A DNA stretch of 64,000 bases from Hermatobates lingyangjiaoensis. Lineage: Eukaryota; Arthropoda; Insecta; Hemiptera; Hermatobatidae. Both the position numbers and the translations under genes were made by a program. Shown piece by piece: positions 47,193-63,130 of the stretch. A model generated the notes under the pieces. The model was not told the origin of the DNA, made no database searches, and worked only from the letters and a program-made list of their open reading frames with translations. The number at the start of each line of letters is the position of its first letter. Positions within the stretch are counted from its first letter, which is position 1. The stretch covers positions 14,093,501-14,157,500 of the forward strand of contig JAPFBL010000084.1 of NCBI GenBank assembly GCA_026182355.1. The letters run 5' to 3'.

Positions 47193-49472
47193 TAATTTTT
47201 TTTGAGGTTTGAGGTCCAATGATTAAAACTAGTCCTTTTGCCGACGTTTCGACATATATTTATGTCATCTTCAGGGCTACAACATGATTTAGCCCCTACA
47301 ACAACAAATCATGTTGTAGCCCTGATGATGACATAAATATATGTCGAAACGTCGGCAAAAGGACTAGTTTTAATCATTGGACCTCAAACCTCAAAAAAAA
47401 TTACATCATATAAATATTGGGTCAAGAAAACAAATCATGATGTATATATACATATATATATATATATAATTAAAGTTACAGCTAGAGAACACAAGAAAAA
47501 GGACGAACACTCACGAATCTCGATTATTTAGGCGTCTTGCCGTCTTCAGGAGAGTAGAAAGAAAGAAAATAAAATAAAAGGAGAAAGAATGAAGGAACGG
47601 AGACGTAATGCGTCCACTGGCCGATGTAAACTGGCGCGATACAATGACACGCAGTGCAGCCACCTTACCAACGTGAACCAGTGTAGGCTGTGAGTTAAAA
47701 AAATTATAAAAGTGATATTTAAGTAAAAGGGAGGAGAAAAGTAAAAAAGAGAAAGGAAAGGAAAAAAACATAAAACTAACTAAAATTAAACGAGAAAAAT
47801 AAATAAATAAATAAATAAAAATAAAAATAAAATAAAAAAATCATCTGATTAAATTTAGACCAGGGGAATTTCTTGCACCCAATAACCAAATGAAGGCTTC
47901 CTCAGAAGCCCTTAGAGTGGTCTGGGTGTCATCATTTGAGAGTTTTCTTAATATTTTAACCCTGAAGCAATCGTTGAAGGGAAGGTTATGGAGATTGGCG
48001 TGGGTGGCAACAGGCAGCTGCTTGCGTTGACCAACGGATGACCTGTGACCATTCATACGGAGGCTAAGTGACGTGGAAGTCAGGCCCACGTAGAATGAGT
48101 CACATTGTGTGCAGTCCAGACGATAAACACAATTGCTGGAAGTGCAAGAACTAGCAAAGGAGAGAGGGTATGAATGGTTGTTCACTGTCGAAATGAAATG
48201 GCTGTCAGGATTGATGATGGGACAGGTGAGGCATTTCCTTCTGCCACATTGCTTTGTGCCAAAGGTGTCAGGTGCAGGCCTGGAGCGTTTAAAACTTCTA
48301 TGGGAGAAGATATTGCCCAGAGTGGGGGGTCGTCTAAAGGAAATCCGGGGTGATTTGGTGAAAATATTGGAAGTGGTTGGAGAGGATGACAGGAGAGGGA
48401 AGAGTTCCTTGATGACTAAGCGTAACTTATTAATTGTGGGAAAGTATGTGGTGGTGAGGAAGGGGCTATTATTATCGGAAATGCAATTATTTCGAGGTGT
48501 ATGAATGATTCCAGCCGGGATGATACGCTTGTCAAGAAGATGTTGGGGGTAGCCACGTTCAAGAAATTTATTTTTCAGTTGACTAATCTGGTGTCGTTTG
48601 TCCTGAATATTGCTACAAATTCTATGGATACGATGTGAAAGGGAACGTGGAATAGACTTCATAATGTGTGGCGGGTGACAACTGCTGAAATGGAGATATT
48701 GTTGGGGATTGGTTGGCTTTGTGTATATGGAGGTGACCAAACTACCTTTATCTATGGTGATATTAACATCTAAAAAGGTTATAGCTTTATCAGAAACGGA
48801 GTGAGTGAATGAGATGGAGGGGGAAAAATGTTCAAATGAGTTGATAAAAAAGGTCAAATTGGCTTCCCCGTGGGGCCATATAAAAAATATGTCATCTATG
48901 TAACGGGTATAGAGAAGGGGCAAGAGAGAGCAGGTATTGAGAAAGGCCTGTTCTAGCTTTGCCATGAACAGACATGCGAAAGATGGGGCCATACTAGTTC
49001 CCATTGCTGTACCTCTGACTTGGAGATAGTATGTATCATCAAACACGAAGGCATTGTGTTTGAGGACAAACTCGGAAAGCTGTAGGATAAAATCAGTGGA
49101 AGGGGATGATGGATGGGGTCTGAGATTAAGGAAGAAACGTAAGGCGTTTAAACCCTCATCGTGATCAATAACTGTGTATAAGGATTTTACATCCATTGTA
49201 ACCAGTAGAGGGGCATGATTTGGGGTAGAAGGAAGGGAAAGATTTTTAACTCTCTGTAAGAAATGAAAAGTGTCCTTACAAAAAGATGGCTGACTGGACA
49301 CAAGAGGTTGGAGAATAGCATCAACGAAAGCAGAGATGCGCTCGGTGACACTGCCACAACTGGAGACTATTGGTCGGCCTGGAGGAGGATTATAGGGCAT
49401 TTTGAAATCTTTATGGATCTTAGGGAGGAGGTAAAAGACGGGGCAACGAGGTGAGTTGGGAATAAGTAGGGA

Positions 49473-49515
<43 letters not shown>

Positions 49516-49569
49516 TTAATTGTTATTTTAATTGTTATTTGTCCTGCCGAACCGTTTTTCGTTTATCAT

Positions 49570-49606
<37 letters not shown>

Positions 49607-52600
49607 TTACCTTGAAGTCTTCATCTTGCTGATAGGTTATGTACCTAATTGATTAGTTTAATCGAATTTGTTTTAAATGAATTAATATTTGTTGTGTATA
49701 TGTGTTGTGTTTGGTATGAAATTGAGTTAGCCAAATTCTTTTTTAGAAATTTCAATACATAATAACTGATATCAGTGTTAAAAACACTCAAGAAGTATGT
49801 GAGATTTAATCTAAATAACGTGGCAAAGTTTCTGGAATTCCGGATGGAGTGTGGAATGGATGAATAGTTCCAAGTAGGGATTTCATAGATGATAAAGGTC
49901 AAGATTGATGTGAGTCAGGGATTTGTAATGCGAACGATGACTCAGCAACGAGTTAACTAATAGATACCACTGTGGAGAAGTAAACACTTAGCCGGCAGCC
50001 ATCACACATTTATTGTTGACGTATTGATATTAATTTTGCTTAATACATTTTACTCAAAGCTGTTTTGTATTTACAATAAAATATATCTCTACTTTTGAGC
50101 AGAACGAGACATATAACCTACTACACGAGGAGACCTCATGAGTTAAAAAGTAATTTAAAACAAATACTTGTATCCTTGAAAATCAATTATCAATAATTGC
50201 TTATTATTGTAGTGTCTTAATCCTTTGTGACTCACTTTTATAACTGACCAAAAGAAGTGATTTACCAGACGTGGATTTTATTTTATCTAAACGTTTTCAC
50301 TCTCCTGGAATGCGCGAATTCAATTAGCTAGCAAAGACCACAGAAGGGTGCACTTAAACTAACCTAAAATGCAGACTAGAATGTTAATTATATTGTTACC
50401 TTCTGTGTGTTGTACTTCTCTTTCAATTAGCCAAAACATGTTTGACATATTCGTAAACTTGCCTTACTATATTCGGTCATTTTAAATGAAATTATATACT
50501 CAGCGACATTTACATGTTGATGAACTTTTTATACTATTTATGTAGTCTTTTATTTATTTTGTGAATTTTTTTTACTACGCTACGGTCCAGAATCTTTGAT
50601 GGATCAAATTGATATTTTACACAAAAATGGGCCTCATAGTGTAGATGTGATGGAGGGGGGGGGGGAGTTGGGGAGCAATTATGCATGATGGGAAACTCAC
50701 TTTTTTTGTTTGTCAAAAGCCTTCTTTTAGACAAAGTTTTTTTTCTCTTAAACTACTAATTCTAGAGTTTTGAAATTTTTTGAAATGAAATGAATGAATG
50801 AATTTGAAATTTGAAATGATTTATTGACTTATATGATATAAAAGAAGAATAACATTCTTGTATGTAAAAATCCAGGGCCATGAATATAAATTACAAATAT
50901 CCAGTTTTGTCACTATTGTAGATAGTCTAATAGTTCATATCTATTATTTTCAAAAATTTCAATCTTCCAGCTTTAAAAGTTTTAAATTATACTAAAAAGC
51001 CGGCTTTGAATTTGATTTAAGTATGCAAAACTGGCTAATTATCAATATATTTTTTCTCAATATACATTACACAGTAACATTATAACAGAGTGCACCAAGA
51101 GGAAAATAATAACACTGGCTCAGAGTAAATTGGATTTTTATGATTTTTGACAAAGGGAAAGAAAAGTGATTTTTGAAAAAAACACTAGCATACCATAAAA
51201 TTCCCAGTATGATAATTTTATAGAAGTCCAAAAATTTAAAACATAATTCAAATTTGAAAACATTCTTTGAAAAATAATTAATGAAATTATCCTATATCGT
51301 AAATTAAAAATTATCTTAAAACGACATTTTTTTTATATGTTTCAGACAAAAGAGGAATATTTTCAAGTTTGTCTTATGAGAAAATTTGTCTTAAATCTGC
51401 AATGTAGAAGGAGGTCAGATAAACTATGTAAGAGATCCACTGGTGATTGGAACAAAAGCCATGTTCTCCTGTAAGAGATTATTTCATAACAGGAAATCTA
51501 CACTTTTGCTTTTCAAAAGCGTTATTACTGCTGTAGTTATACTAATGATATTATATTCATCAGTGGTTTGATATAAAAAAATAAGCATATACGTTATAAG
51601 TGGATCAATCACTATCTGTACTACCTCCAGGAATGAAAGACTAATAAACATCTTCCATTTAGACATTTATATTATGCCTACATGGGACATTATATATTAT
51701 ATACCCAAGAAGTATGATATTATGTTTACTTATAGTAAAGTTGAGTGTATGCCACTCCAGATTTTTAAAGATGATTTGATGTTGTGTTAATATAAGTTAA
51801 GTGTTTCTTTAATTGAAATTCTTCATATCATGTATAGGTAAAAAAATGATCAGTAAGCGACAGGGAGCGGGTATTTTAGTGTTAGCGTGCTTGCCGCACA
51901 ATGTACACGTTGGCCTCATAGCTTGCTCAGGGCCTGGATTTTTTCATGTGGGGAGTGGTATAAATTTAGTGCAGACGGCTTAAAAACAGTTAGGAGGGCG
52001 GATACTTACCTAGTTAGCGTACTTGTTGCATACTGCAGATGTTGTCTTCATACCACGGATAAACAAGTAAATTAAATTAATAATTGATTGTAATCTGACT
52101 AGAATCATTATTCTAATTAGCGAAATACTACATTTCTATTCAAAAGTTATCCCTTTCGGTGGTAGATATTCTAAAATAGGAAGTAGATTAGTAAATGACA
52201 TCCACTGAAAGATGAGTCACTAACTTTGCAATCAATCCCCACATTTTTGTAACCGCAATAATGAGTTGAAATAAACAATGTGTTTTATAAAGCAAATTCA
52301 TTCGTTCAAGTAAGTTTGCCATTTTTATTTTCGTGAAGGGAGATAGAGTTTTGTGACAGCAGAGAAAAGTTTTATTTTACTTCACCATCAAAAAAAGTGT
52401 AGTTGTTGGTTTTTTGAATCTCCAAAATTCTATTTTTGATATATTTATGGTAACTTCTGTATGTCGGTGCTTATGTATTTACAACGTTCTCAGCACGCTA
52501 CAGCTTTTTCACGGATCATAATGAAATAAGATGTGTTAAAGGAAATATGTGTTATTTTTGAATGCATCAAAATAGAGTAAAAGTCCGTCCTCATACTTAA

Positions 52601-55600
52601 TAACATTCATTTGTCACTATTGAATATTGTCAATATTATGTCCTAGCAACCGAATTTCACTTTTCCATTATGACTTCCATAATATTTACCATAGCATTTG
52701 ATATTAAGTCTACAATATTGTGGGAGCAGACCTTCATACGTCCATGTTTCATTATATTCGTTGGATTTTCTTTTTTTAGGCTTTGAAATCTAATAAGACA
52801 GATTAAATATATCTGATAAGAAAATCATTTATTGCAATAATAAATCACCTGACTTACGAGTAAGTGTATGTTTTAATCTGTTTGTACTTGCAGTTTATTT
52901 TTCATTGTTTATGATTGCATAGCAGGGATAATAAGCATTGGGTATTGTAAGAATGTCTTGTAAATGTCATTAGAAATTATATAAGAGTAGAAAATACCAT
53001 TATTAATGAATAATTATTAATTAACTTGTGGGACTGTGAACTTTTCCTAGATCTTGAGTTAGCTTCTGCGAAATTACAAAACGGTGAATTGGCAGGAATC
53101 TCCTGAGAAATAGAAAGCCGGTCTTACAGTAAATATTAATTCATTTAAAACAAATTCAATTAAACTAATCAATTAGGTACATAACACTATCAGCAAGATG
53201 AAGACTTCAAGGTAAATTTATATGTATATATATATTATTTTAAAGCGTTTTTCTTCAATATAAGATATTTGCTGGAACAGAGTATCAGTTTATACCTACA
53301 CTATTGAGACAAAAAATATATGTGACTATTAAAACAATATATTTACAACATAACAGTAAATCATGCCAAGATGTTATACAAGTCATTAAAACTTTTTCTT
53401 GAGGAAAAAAAGTTAAATGTTTTGAAAGCTAAAAATTTCATCTTCACATTGAAAGAACGCCTAAATGAAGTTATGTGACCTGCAAAAGTCAAATTCACAA
53501 AAAAAAAAAGAACAAAATTGAACTGCAGTACACAGAATTTCTACACTATTCAAACCTTTTTAAGAGAACATAAAATACATAACTTTGTTCTTATTAAAAA
53601 AGAAAAACATGAAAATATTAAATTATCTAACAAAGACAATTAAGGAAAGAGGTATTTCAAATGAAAATTGAGATATTGATATAGAAGTATAAAAAATTAA
53701 GCTAAGCTCAGCAAAAAAGGAAAGCAATTTTATAAATGCCTTACAGAAATAAGCTTTACTTAACAATTCAAACTGATATAAAATTGCAAATTACATATAA
53801 AACAATATAGAGGGAAAAACAAAATGTCTCTTCCCTTGCTGAAATACTCAAATTCCGCAGATATACAATCATAAACAACACTTTTGGCAGAAAAGAAATT
53901 TATAATAATGAACCAATAATGAGCACTTTTCAATCGGTTAGAGCATTCGAAAAATACATTAAGGTCTTTAGAATGATTGCAATCCAAACAGCCATCCATA
54001 GATGACAAAAAATATCCCTAGAAGAAAAGGGACAATTACAATAGATATGTGAATACTGAACTAAATGTTTTAGGTTTGAAAAGTTAAGACATTCTTACAA
54101 TACCCAATACTTATTATCCCTGCTATGCTATCATAAACCATGAAAAATAAACTGCAAGTACAAACAGATTAAAACATACACTTAAGTCAGGTGATTTATT
54201 ATTGCAATAAATAATTTTCTTATCAGATATATTTAATCTGTCTTATTAGACTTCAAAGCCTAAAAAAAGAAAATCCAACGAATATAATGAAACATGGACG
54301 TACGAAGGTCTGCTCCCACAATATTGTAGACTTAATATCAAATGCTATGGTAAATATTATGGAAATCATAATTGAACAATTTAATGAATTCATAATTCTA
54401 ATTTGGCTATCTTTATTTCATTGGTAATATAAATGCTTAAAGTCATTAATTTAGGGAGATCTGACAAGTCATAATAATAATAATCTAACCACGTTTTATT
54501 TACTTCCTTTAATCCACACTTCTACTGCGTTCGTACGATGTCTGAGATGCGGGATGCAAAAAAGCTTCAAGCCGTGGAAGTCCTTTGGCTCTAACTGCGA
54601 CACCAAAGGCCAGGGTAGCCCAGTGGCTATGTCCTCGCCTCTGGACTGTTAATTCCGGGGTTCAATACTCACTGTGACCCTCGATTTATTCACGCAGGAA
54701 GTGAAAAATCTGAGCACGTCATCCCTAGGAGAATACTTTAAGCTGTCGGTTCCGATCCTGTCCGATATCAGGTACTCGTTTGTCTAAAAACATTTCAGTT
54801 AAGCAAATTTAGGAATCCTATTGTAAAATGTTCATTGTGTAGTAGAAGTAGAATAGTAGAATATAGTAGAAGTAGAGGGTGTGTAGGAAAGGACAGGGAA
54901 ATGTTCTTTGATAAAGGATTTAAACCTATGGACATTGGGAAAGAAGGTAATAGTTAGGAAACGAGAAGTGGTAGGTTCAATTTAGGTTGAGAGTAGTCTA
55001 AAGTCTAATGGGTGGTCGCAGGTATCAGAGGCTTGTCAATAAACTCAAGTGGATAACTCCAATGGATAATAGAGACATCAATAATAAATCTTAAAGTCAG
55101 GAAACACCTCTGCGTTATTACACTCTATTTTGTTCTCTTTTCAGCTATACTCTCCATTCGTATGAATAGCCACAGAGTCAAAGTCAGTCTGCTCAGTCAA
55201 CTATCTTTTACTGTCCACATAATACCATGCAACTCTCTTAATGACTGCTTTAAAGTTTGAATTCTCAAAGAAGTTGCTTACGATGACAGAAGTTAACTCC
55301 GAAGGTATCTCAGGAGCTGCACATTTAGTTTCTTAGGACCCGCTTCAAACCAGTTTACAGAAAAGCCTTAAAGAGTCTTTTATTTTTTTAACTTTTGTTT
55401 TAATTCATAAAACTTTCAATCGTAACAAGTGGTCATCGTCGGAGTCAAATGTCAAGTGAAATCTCTGATGAAGACCGCTTTTTACGGTTGAAAGATCTTA
55501 GTTCTTTTTCTGTTTTCTTACTATGGTTTCAGCGTTTATATATATATATATATATATATATATGATCAAACCACAATAAGAAATGGGAAAACAAGACTAG

Positions 55601-58600
55601 GATCTTTCAACCGTAACAAGCGGTCTTTGAACTCAGTTGGGTTTTTGACTCTGACGAAGACCGATTGTTACGGTTGAAAGATCTTAGTTTTGTTTTCCCT
55701 TTTCTTATTGTGGTTTGATCATTGTTATTTCACGTGTTTATGTGAAATCTTTATATATATACAGGTTTGATTAAATAATACGCCATATTTACGATTAACT
55801 AGTTTCCTCGTATATTTTTCAAGGGACCGGAATAATCTTCTTGCGTCTTCATCCAAATTGTACAGAACATTTCCAATGGTTCCATTGCCTTCAAATCTTC
55901 CATTTCCACTAATTTCACTACTTTCAGTATAGTAAGTTTCTAGTAGTAGTAATAGTTATAGTACTAGTAGTTAAAATAGTGAAAGTAGTGAAATTAGTGG
56001 AAAATGGAAGATTTGAAGACAATGAACCATTGGAAATGTTCTGTACAATTTGGAAGAAGACGCAAAAAGATTATTCCAATCCCTTGAAAAATATACGAGG
56101 AAACTAGTTAATCGTAAATATGGCGTATTTTTTAATCAAACCTGTATAAATGAAGGACTGCTTCCTAAATATATATATATACTTTGAATTGAAAACAGAC
56201 GGTCCAAACGGACAAATAATTAAAGTTACAGCTAGAGAACACAAGAAAAAGGACGAACACTCACGAATCTCGATAATTTCGGCGTCTTGCCGTCTTCAGG
56301 AGAGTAGAAAGAAAGAAAATAAAAGTAGAAAGAATGAAGGAACGGAGACGTAAATGCGTCCACTGGCCGATGTAAACTGGCCCGATACAATGACACGCAG
56401 TGCAGCCACCTTACCAACGTGAACCAGTTTAGGCTGTGAGTAAGTAAAATTATAAAAGTGATATTTAAGTAAAAGGGAGGAGAAAAGTAAAAAAAAAACT
56501 AAAATTAAACGAGGAAAAAAATCATCTGATTAAATTTAGACCAGGGGAATTTCTTGCACCCAATAACCAAATGAAGGCTTCCTCAGAAGCCTTTAGAGTG
56601 GTCTGGGTGTCATCATTTGAGAGTTTTCTTAATACTTTAACCCTGAAGCAATCGTTGAAGGGAAGGTTATGGAGATTGGCGTGGGTGGCAACAGGCAGCT
56701 GATTGCGTTGACCAACGGATGACCTGTGACCAATCATACGGAGGCTAAGTGACGTGGAAGTCAGGCCCACGTAGAATGAGTCACATTGTGTGCAGTCCAG
56801 ACGATAAACACAATTGCTGGAAGTGCAGGAACTAGCAAAGGAGAGAGGGTATGAGTGGTTGTTCACTGTCGAAAAGAAATGGCTGTAAGGATTGATGATG
56901 GGACAGGTGAGGCATTTCCTTCTGCCACATTGCTTTGTGCCAAAAGTGTCAGGTGCAGGCCTGGAACGTTTAAAACTTCTATGGGAGAAGATATTGCCCA
57001 GAGTGGGGGGTCGTCTAAAGGAAATCCGGGGTGATTTGGTGAAAATATTGGAAGTGGTCGGAGAGGATGACAGGAGAGGGAAGAGTCCCTTGATGACTGA
57101 GCGTAACTTATTAATTGTGGGAAAGTATGTGGTGGTGAGGAAGGGGCTATTATTATCGGAAATGCAATTATTTCGAGGTGTATGAATGATTCCAGCCGGG
57201 ATGATACGCTTATCAAGAAGATGTTGGGGGTAGCCTCGTTCAAGAAATTTATTTTTCAGTTGACTAATCTGGTGTCGTTTGTACTGAATATTGCTACAAA
57301 TTCTATGGATACGATGTGAAAGGGAACGTGGAATAGACTTCATAATGTGTGGCGGGTGACAACTGCTGAAATGGAGACATTGTTGGGGATTGGTTGGCTT
57401 TGTGTATATGGAGGTGACCAAACTACCTTTGTCTATGGTGATATTAACATCTAAAAAGGTTATAGCTTTATCAGAAACGGAGTGAGTGAATGAGATGGAG
57501 AGGGGAAAATGTTCAAATGAGTTGATAAAAGAGGTCAAATTGGCTTCCCCGTGGGGCCATATAAAAAAGATGTCATCTATGTAACGGGTATAGAGAAGGG
57601 GCAAGAGAGGGCAGGTATTGAGAAAGGCCTGTTCTAGCTTTGCCATGAACAGACATGCGAAAGATGGGGCCATACTAGTTCCCATTGCTGTACCTCTGAC
57701 TTGGAGATAGTATGTATCATCAAACACGAAGGCATTGTGTTTGAGGACAAACTCGGAAAGCTGTAAGATAAAATCAGTGGAAGGGGATGATGGATGGGGT
57801 CTGAGATTAAGGAAGAAACGTAAGGCGCTTAAACCTTCATCGTGATCAATAACTGTGTATAAGGATTTTACATCCATTGTAAGTAGAGGGGCATGATCAG
57901 GGGTAGCAGGAAGGGAAAAATTTTTAACTTTCTGTAAGAAATGAAAAGTGTCCTTACAAAAAGATGGCTGACTGGAAACAAGAGGTTGGAGAATAGCGTC
58001 AACGAAAGCAGAGATGCGCTCGGTGACACTGCCACAACTGGAGACTATTGGTCGGCCTGGAGGAGGATTATCGGGCATTTTGAAATCTTTATGGATCTTA
58101 CGGAGGAGGTAAAAGACGGGGCAACGAGGTGAGTTGGGAATAAGTAAGGAGATATCTTTTTTCGAAAGTCCCTCGCGGACGGAGTGATTCTTAAGTAAAT
58201 TAACCAATTCTAAACGGAAGTTAGGGGTGGGATCAGAAGGAAGAGAAAGGTAAAAGGTTTGATCAAGGATTTGTCTCATAACCTCTCCGTGGTAGACGGA
58301 ACGGTCAATAAGAACCACTGTTGATCCTTTGTCGGCAGGCATAATAAGAAGGTCGGGATTGTTGGACAAGGTCTTGATAGCCCTTCTTTCAAGAGGCTTA
58401 AGGTTGTCAGGAGGACTGAGAGATTTGAGGAAACTAGGGTTGGAAGTTTTGCTGAGTAGAAGTGTTATAAATTGTTCTAGAGGGTGAGAAGCAGATAGAG
58501 GTGGTGGTTCATTCGAGGAAGGAGGTTTGAATTTGGCGAGCGAGGAATGGACTTTGTGGCTAAGGGGATCCGGGTCGTTATTTTGTGATTTGAAAAAATA

Positions 58601-59929
58601 CATCCAACGGAGAGACCTACAGAACATTTGTATATCCTCCATTAATTTTATGTGGTTCACTTTAGGAACTGGGCAGAAAGAGAGTCCCTTGGAAAGAACA
58701 CTCTTTTCATACGTAGTAAGAGAATGAGAGGAAAGATTGCAAATATTTAGATTCTTTTCGAGGGGTTTCATGGTAGTATAATGGTCTTGGTAACTGCTTG
58801 GAAAATTGGTTGAAGGCTCAGATACGGGTGTGGTGGAAGGAAAAAGTGTATCAGAGGGTTCACAATTATTTAAGAATACTGGAGGATGGCATAGCGGACT
58901 TTTTGGGGAACCAGAGGGGATCTGAAAAAGGAGAGTCAGGCCTGCTCTGAAGTAGCTACAGATAAGTTTAGAAAGTTTTTTGGAACAAGAGGATCGGGCA
59001 ATATCAAGGTACTTTTGGGCAGTGAACAAATGCTGATTAATATTAATGATGTAGCTAGGTGAAAGAGAAAGTAAAATTTTTATAACAGAATTGAGTTTGT
59101 GTAAGTAAGAAATACGGAGTTGTTCATAATGACGAAGTGTAGTCGAAGTTAGTTCGAGGGAACACAAAAACCCAAAGGCAGCAATCTGACCGCGGAAGGA
59201 TGGAGGAATAGCAGATAGAGGAACTTTCACTGTTAATCCATTGGGAGGAATGTTAAGCCCAAGACAGGTAGTAAGGAATTCAATGTGGGACGTGCATTTA
59301 GTAAGTTTGAGGGAAAGGAATTTTACCTGGTTTAACCAAAAGGGGATAGGGTTCTGCATGATGAGACAATCAAACCTGAATGCACAGAATTAAAACCTAA
59401 AAAGTAAACAGATTTAAAACAAAATAAAATAGAATAAAATAAAATAAAAATAATAATAAGAACAGCAACACGGGGATAAAAATAAAATAAATCGTGCAGC
59501 TAAAATAAAATAACAAATTAGAGAGTAAAGGGAATTTGGGTAAAGGGCTTCTGAGGAAGCCTTCATTTGGTTATTGGGTGCAAGAAATTCCCCTGGTCTA
59601 AATTTAATCAGATGATTTTTTTCCTCGTTTAATTTTAGTTTTTTTTCCTTTCCTTTCTCTTTTTTACTTTTCTCCTCCCTTTTACTTAAATATCACTTTT
59701 ATAATTTTACTTACTCACAGCCTAAACTGGTTCACGTTGGTAAGGTGGCCGCACTGCGTGTCATTGTATCGGGCCAGTTTACATCGGCCAGTGGACGCAT
59801 TTACGTCTCCGTTCCTTCATTCTTTCTACTTTTATTTTCTTTCTTTCTACTCTCCTGAAGACGGCAAGACGCCGAAATTATCGAGATTCGTGAGTGTTCG
59901 TCCTTTTTCTTGTGTTCTCTAGCTGTAAA

Positions 59930-59979
<50 letters not shown>

Positions 59980-60120
59980 CAAACCACAATAACAAATGGG
60001 AAAACAAGACTAAGAATCTTAGAATCTTGAAAGATCTTACTCTTGTTTTCCCATTTCTTATTGTGGTTTGATCATTGATTGTTATTTCACGTGTTTATGT
60101 GAAATCTTCTATTATATATA

Positions 60121-60169
<49 letters not shown>

Positions 60170-63089
60170 AAAACTAAAGTATATCGGGACTCGGCCAGTT
60201 CTTCAGGTTCAAATTAAACTCTCATTGCCAACATTTCGGTTTTTTTGAAATGAGAGTTTAATTTGAACCTGAAGAACTGACCGAGTCCCGATAAACTTTA
60301 GTTTTGTTTCCATTCCACGGTCGATACTTTTATCAATATATATATATATAGGGTAAAATAATGATCTTAACTGAGACAAATAAAATTTATGTTTTAAAAT
60401 AAACGTATATTATAAATTACGTTGATAAATAAGATTTATCTATATCTACTAAATATTATTGAGTATAAAAACTGAATAATAACATCAATTTTTTAAATAT
60501 TATATTTTAATAAAGAATATGGAGGGGTATATTTTAATAAGGTTGAATGGATGCTAAACGCAGAAAAAAATACAAAAAAAAAACAGAAAATAGTATATGG
60601 GGGATTGACTGGAGGGGCTCATAAATCTGAACCGGACATTTGTGAATCAACAAGACTAAAGACAAATTACATTGGCTCCAATGGAAAAATTCTCAGTAAT
60701 AGACAATTTACAAGGAGAGATTTTATAGTGAACTGAACTGACGTTAATCAATTACACTATGCGAGATGGATGCAGTACTTAGTTAAATTGAATTTGAAGA
60801 GCCTATTCGCTAAATGGAACAAAATAAATTTCAAAAAGTAGCAATTGCACAACCGGCTCGTTTGCATGCTTACTGAGATTACCACAATAACTTTGTATCT
60901 ATCTTCAACAAAACTTTGAGAATAAACATCAGAAATGTTAAGTATATTGCTATCGTTATGAATAATCTAATCAAAAACAATACTCATATCCGTTAATTAA
61001 TTAAGTAAAGAATAATGAATTACCAATTTTGTTTAAGGAAAGAAGTAATAACTGTGATGAAAATATAAATTGAAGTAGTAAAATTCTCTCATTGATGAGG
61101 CAGTGTGATAACTTTTGGTTAGTTAGAAGGTGTAAGAAAGCTCACTATTTCTAGGTGGTGTGTACTATAATGAACTCTTCACCCCCCAATAAAAATAATC
61201 CACCCCCCAAATGACACCATCAATAACTCAAAAATCATCATTTTAAAATGAGTAACAAATTTTTTCCACTAACCCGTCATTCAGTTATTTCATTGATACA
61301 ACATCAGCTAGCAACAAACCCAAATAAATGAAAAACAAATAATTAATTGAAACAAATTAATTAATAAATATCTCATGATTCAAATTTATGTTTAAACGTG
61401 ATAATAAATTATACCATTCTCAAAAGAAGAATATCAAAGTTTTAATATCAAACTATTTAGAAATCGTTAACACAAAGAATTTAGTAGTAAATACAAACAT
61501 CAAATAAGAGGAATTCAATGTATTAATGGAATAATTAAATGTTCATTGAAACTACTAATGTTTTTCTCTTCAACGGAAAAACTAGAATTGGATGAACGAT
61601 GACTAAGCCTATTAAAAGTATGAGGAACCCTTAACTATTTCGTCAATTTGAAGATTTGATATTGCACACGTTTCTCGTTTATTTATTTATAATACACAAA
61701 TCCAGTGTCAAGTTTCAGCTCGCTATGCCTTATGGTGGCTGAGTTTACTTGTGACAAACGTTTTTGCTTTAAACGTCTATAACTTCACTTCTACGTTGAA
61801 TTTCCAATCAATTCAGAGCCTATATTTTAAGTTAGACCTACACAAATTTACTGTAAAAGTTTCAGCTTGATATGTCTCATGGTGACTGAGTTTGCTTGTG
61901 ACAAAATTTTGCGGAGAAACCGACAAACTGACAAACAGACAAACCGACAGAAATTTTTCTAAGGGTGGATTCGATTTCTCAAATGTATGAAACGTAAAGA
62001 AAACTTGAAATAATTCATTCTAAGCAATGTACAGACAAAATCATTATTTTATTTATATAGATTATTATAGTAGTTGTTGTTTGAGAACTTATAAAACTCC
62101 ATAAACAAAATTTATTGATAACAGATTATAAATACTCATAAGAATAATTGAGACATGAAAATAAGTATAATGAGTTCCTAAGTATAATTTTCAATTAACC
62201 TAGTTGCATTAAATGAAATGGGAAAGTTTTGAATTTAATTGTTTATTAGTAATACAAATGGAGAAAATTATAAGTTCAGTTTTAGTTATAACATATCGTA
62301 AAAAATCACTGAAAGATTAATGATAAATTAATATTATAAATTATTATTCCATTGCTTTATTATGTTAACTGCCATATATTTTGTTTAAAAAAAATTGTCT
62401 TCAATATGAGTAATTACAATTGATAATTAACATTTACTATTATCCTAATTTTCAAAAGAAATTTACTTCTAACAACTGACACTTCAAAAAATAAAGGTGA
62501 ATAAATCCGAGAAAAGAATACAGTTGGAAATTAATTGTCAGTTTTAGTATTACGTTGCCCTTAACTAGAATTCGAAATTCATAACAGTTTTGTCAAAAAA
62601 TACTCATGCCAAGAAAATAGTAATTATGGAATTTTCAAGTCTCTAGAATGACTTGAACTAGTGGTACCTGGATTGGTATGAAGTCTCATAAAGTAGATTT
62701 TCTATGACGCAGTAGAAAATGATCTTTTCATCACCAATGATCAAGGCTCTCAAATTTCAATAAGATAACGTTAGAGGAGTAAATGGTTATTATCCAATAA
62801 ATTCATGTAAAGTGTCAAAATATTAATACTGTAAAAACATTCTATAATAGAGATGGCGAACCTACTGAGTTCGGTCTGTCAAAATTTTGAAAAATCGAAA
62901 CATACTTTTCGTGGCATATCATACATCATAAAAGTAAAGACTAAAAAAATAGGAACATTTATATCTTTTGTAAGTTAATTATTTGCTAAAGCCATTGAAA
63001 ATACAAAAACAAAAATTATAACATCAATGATTTACATTCAGAAACTGGTTTTACAAATTTTATTGACACTTAACATAGAAAATCATGTA

Positions 63090-63130
<41 letters not shown>
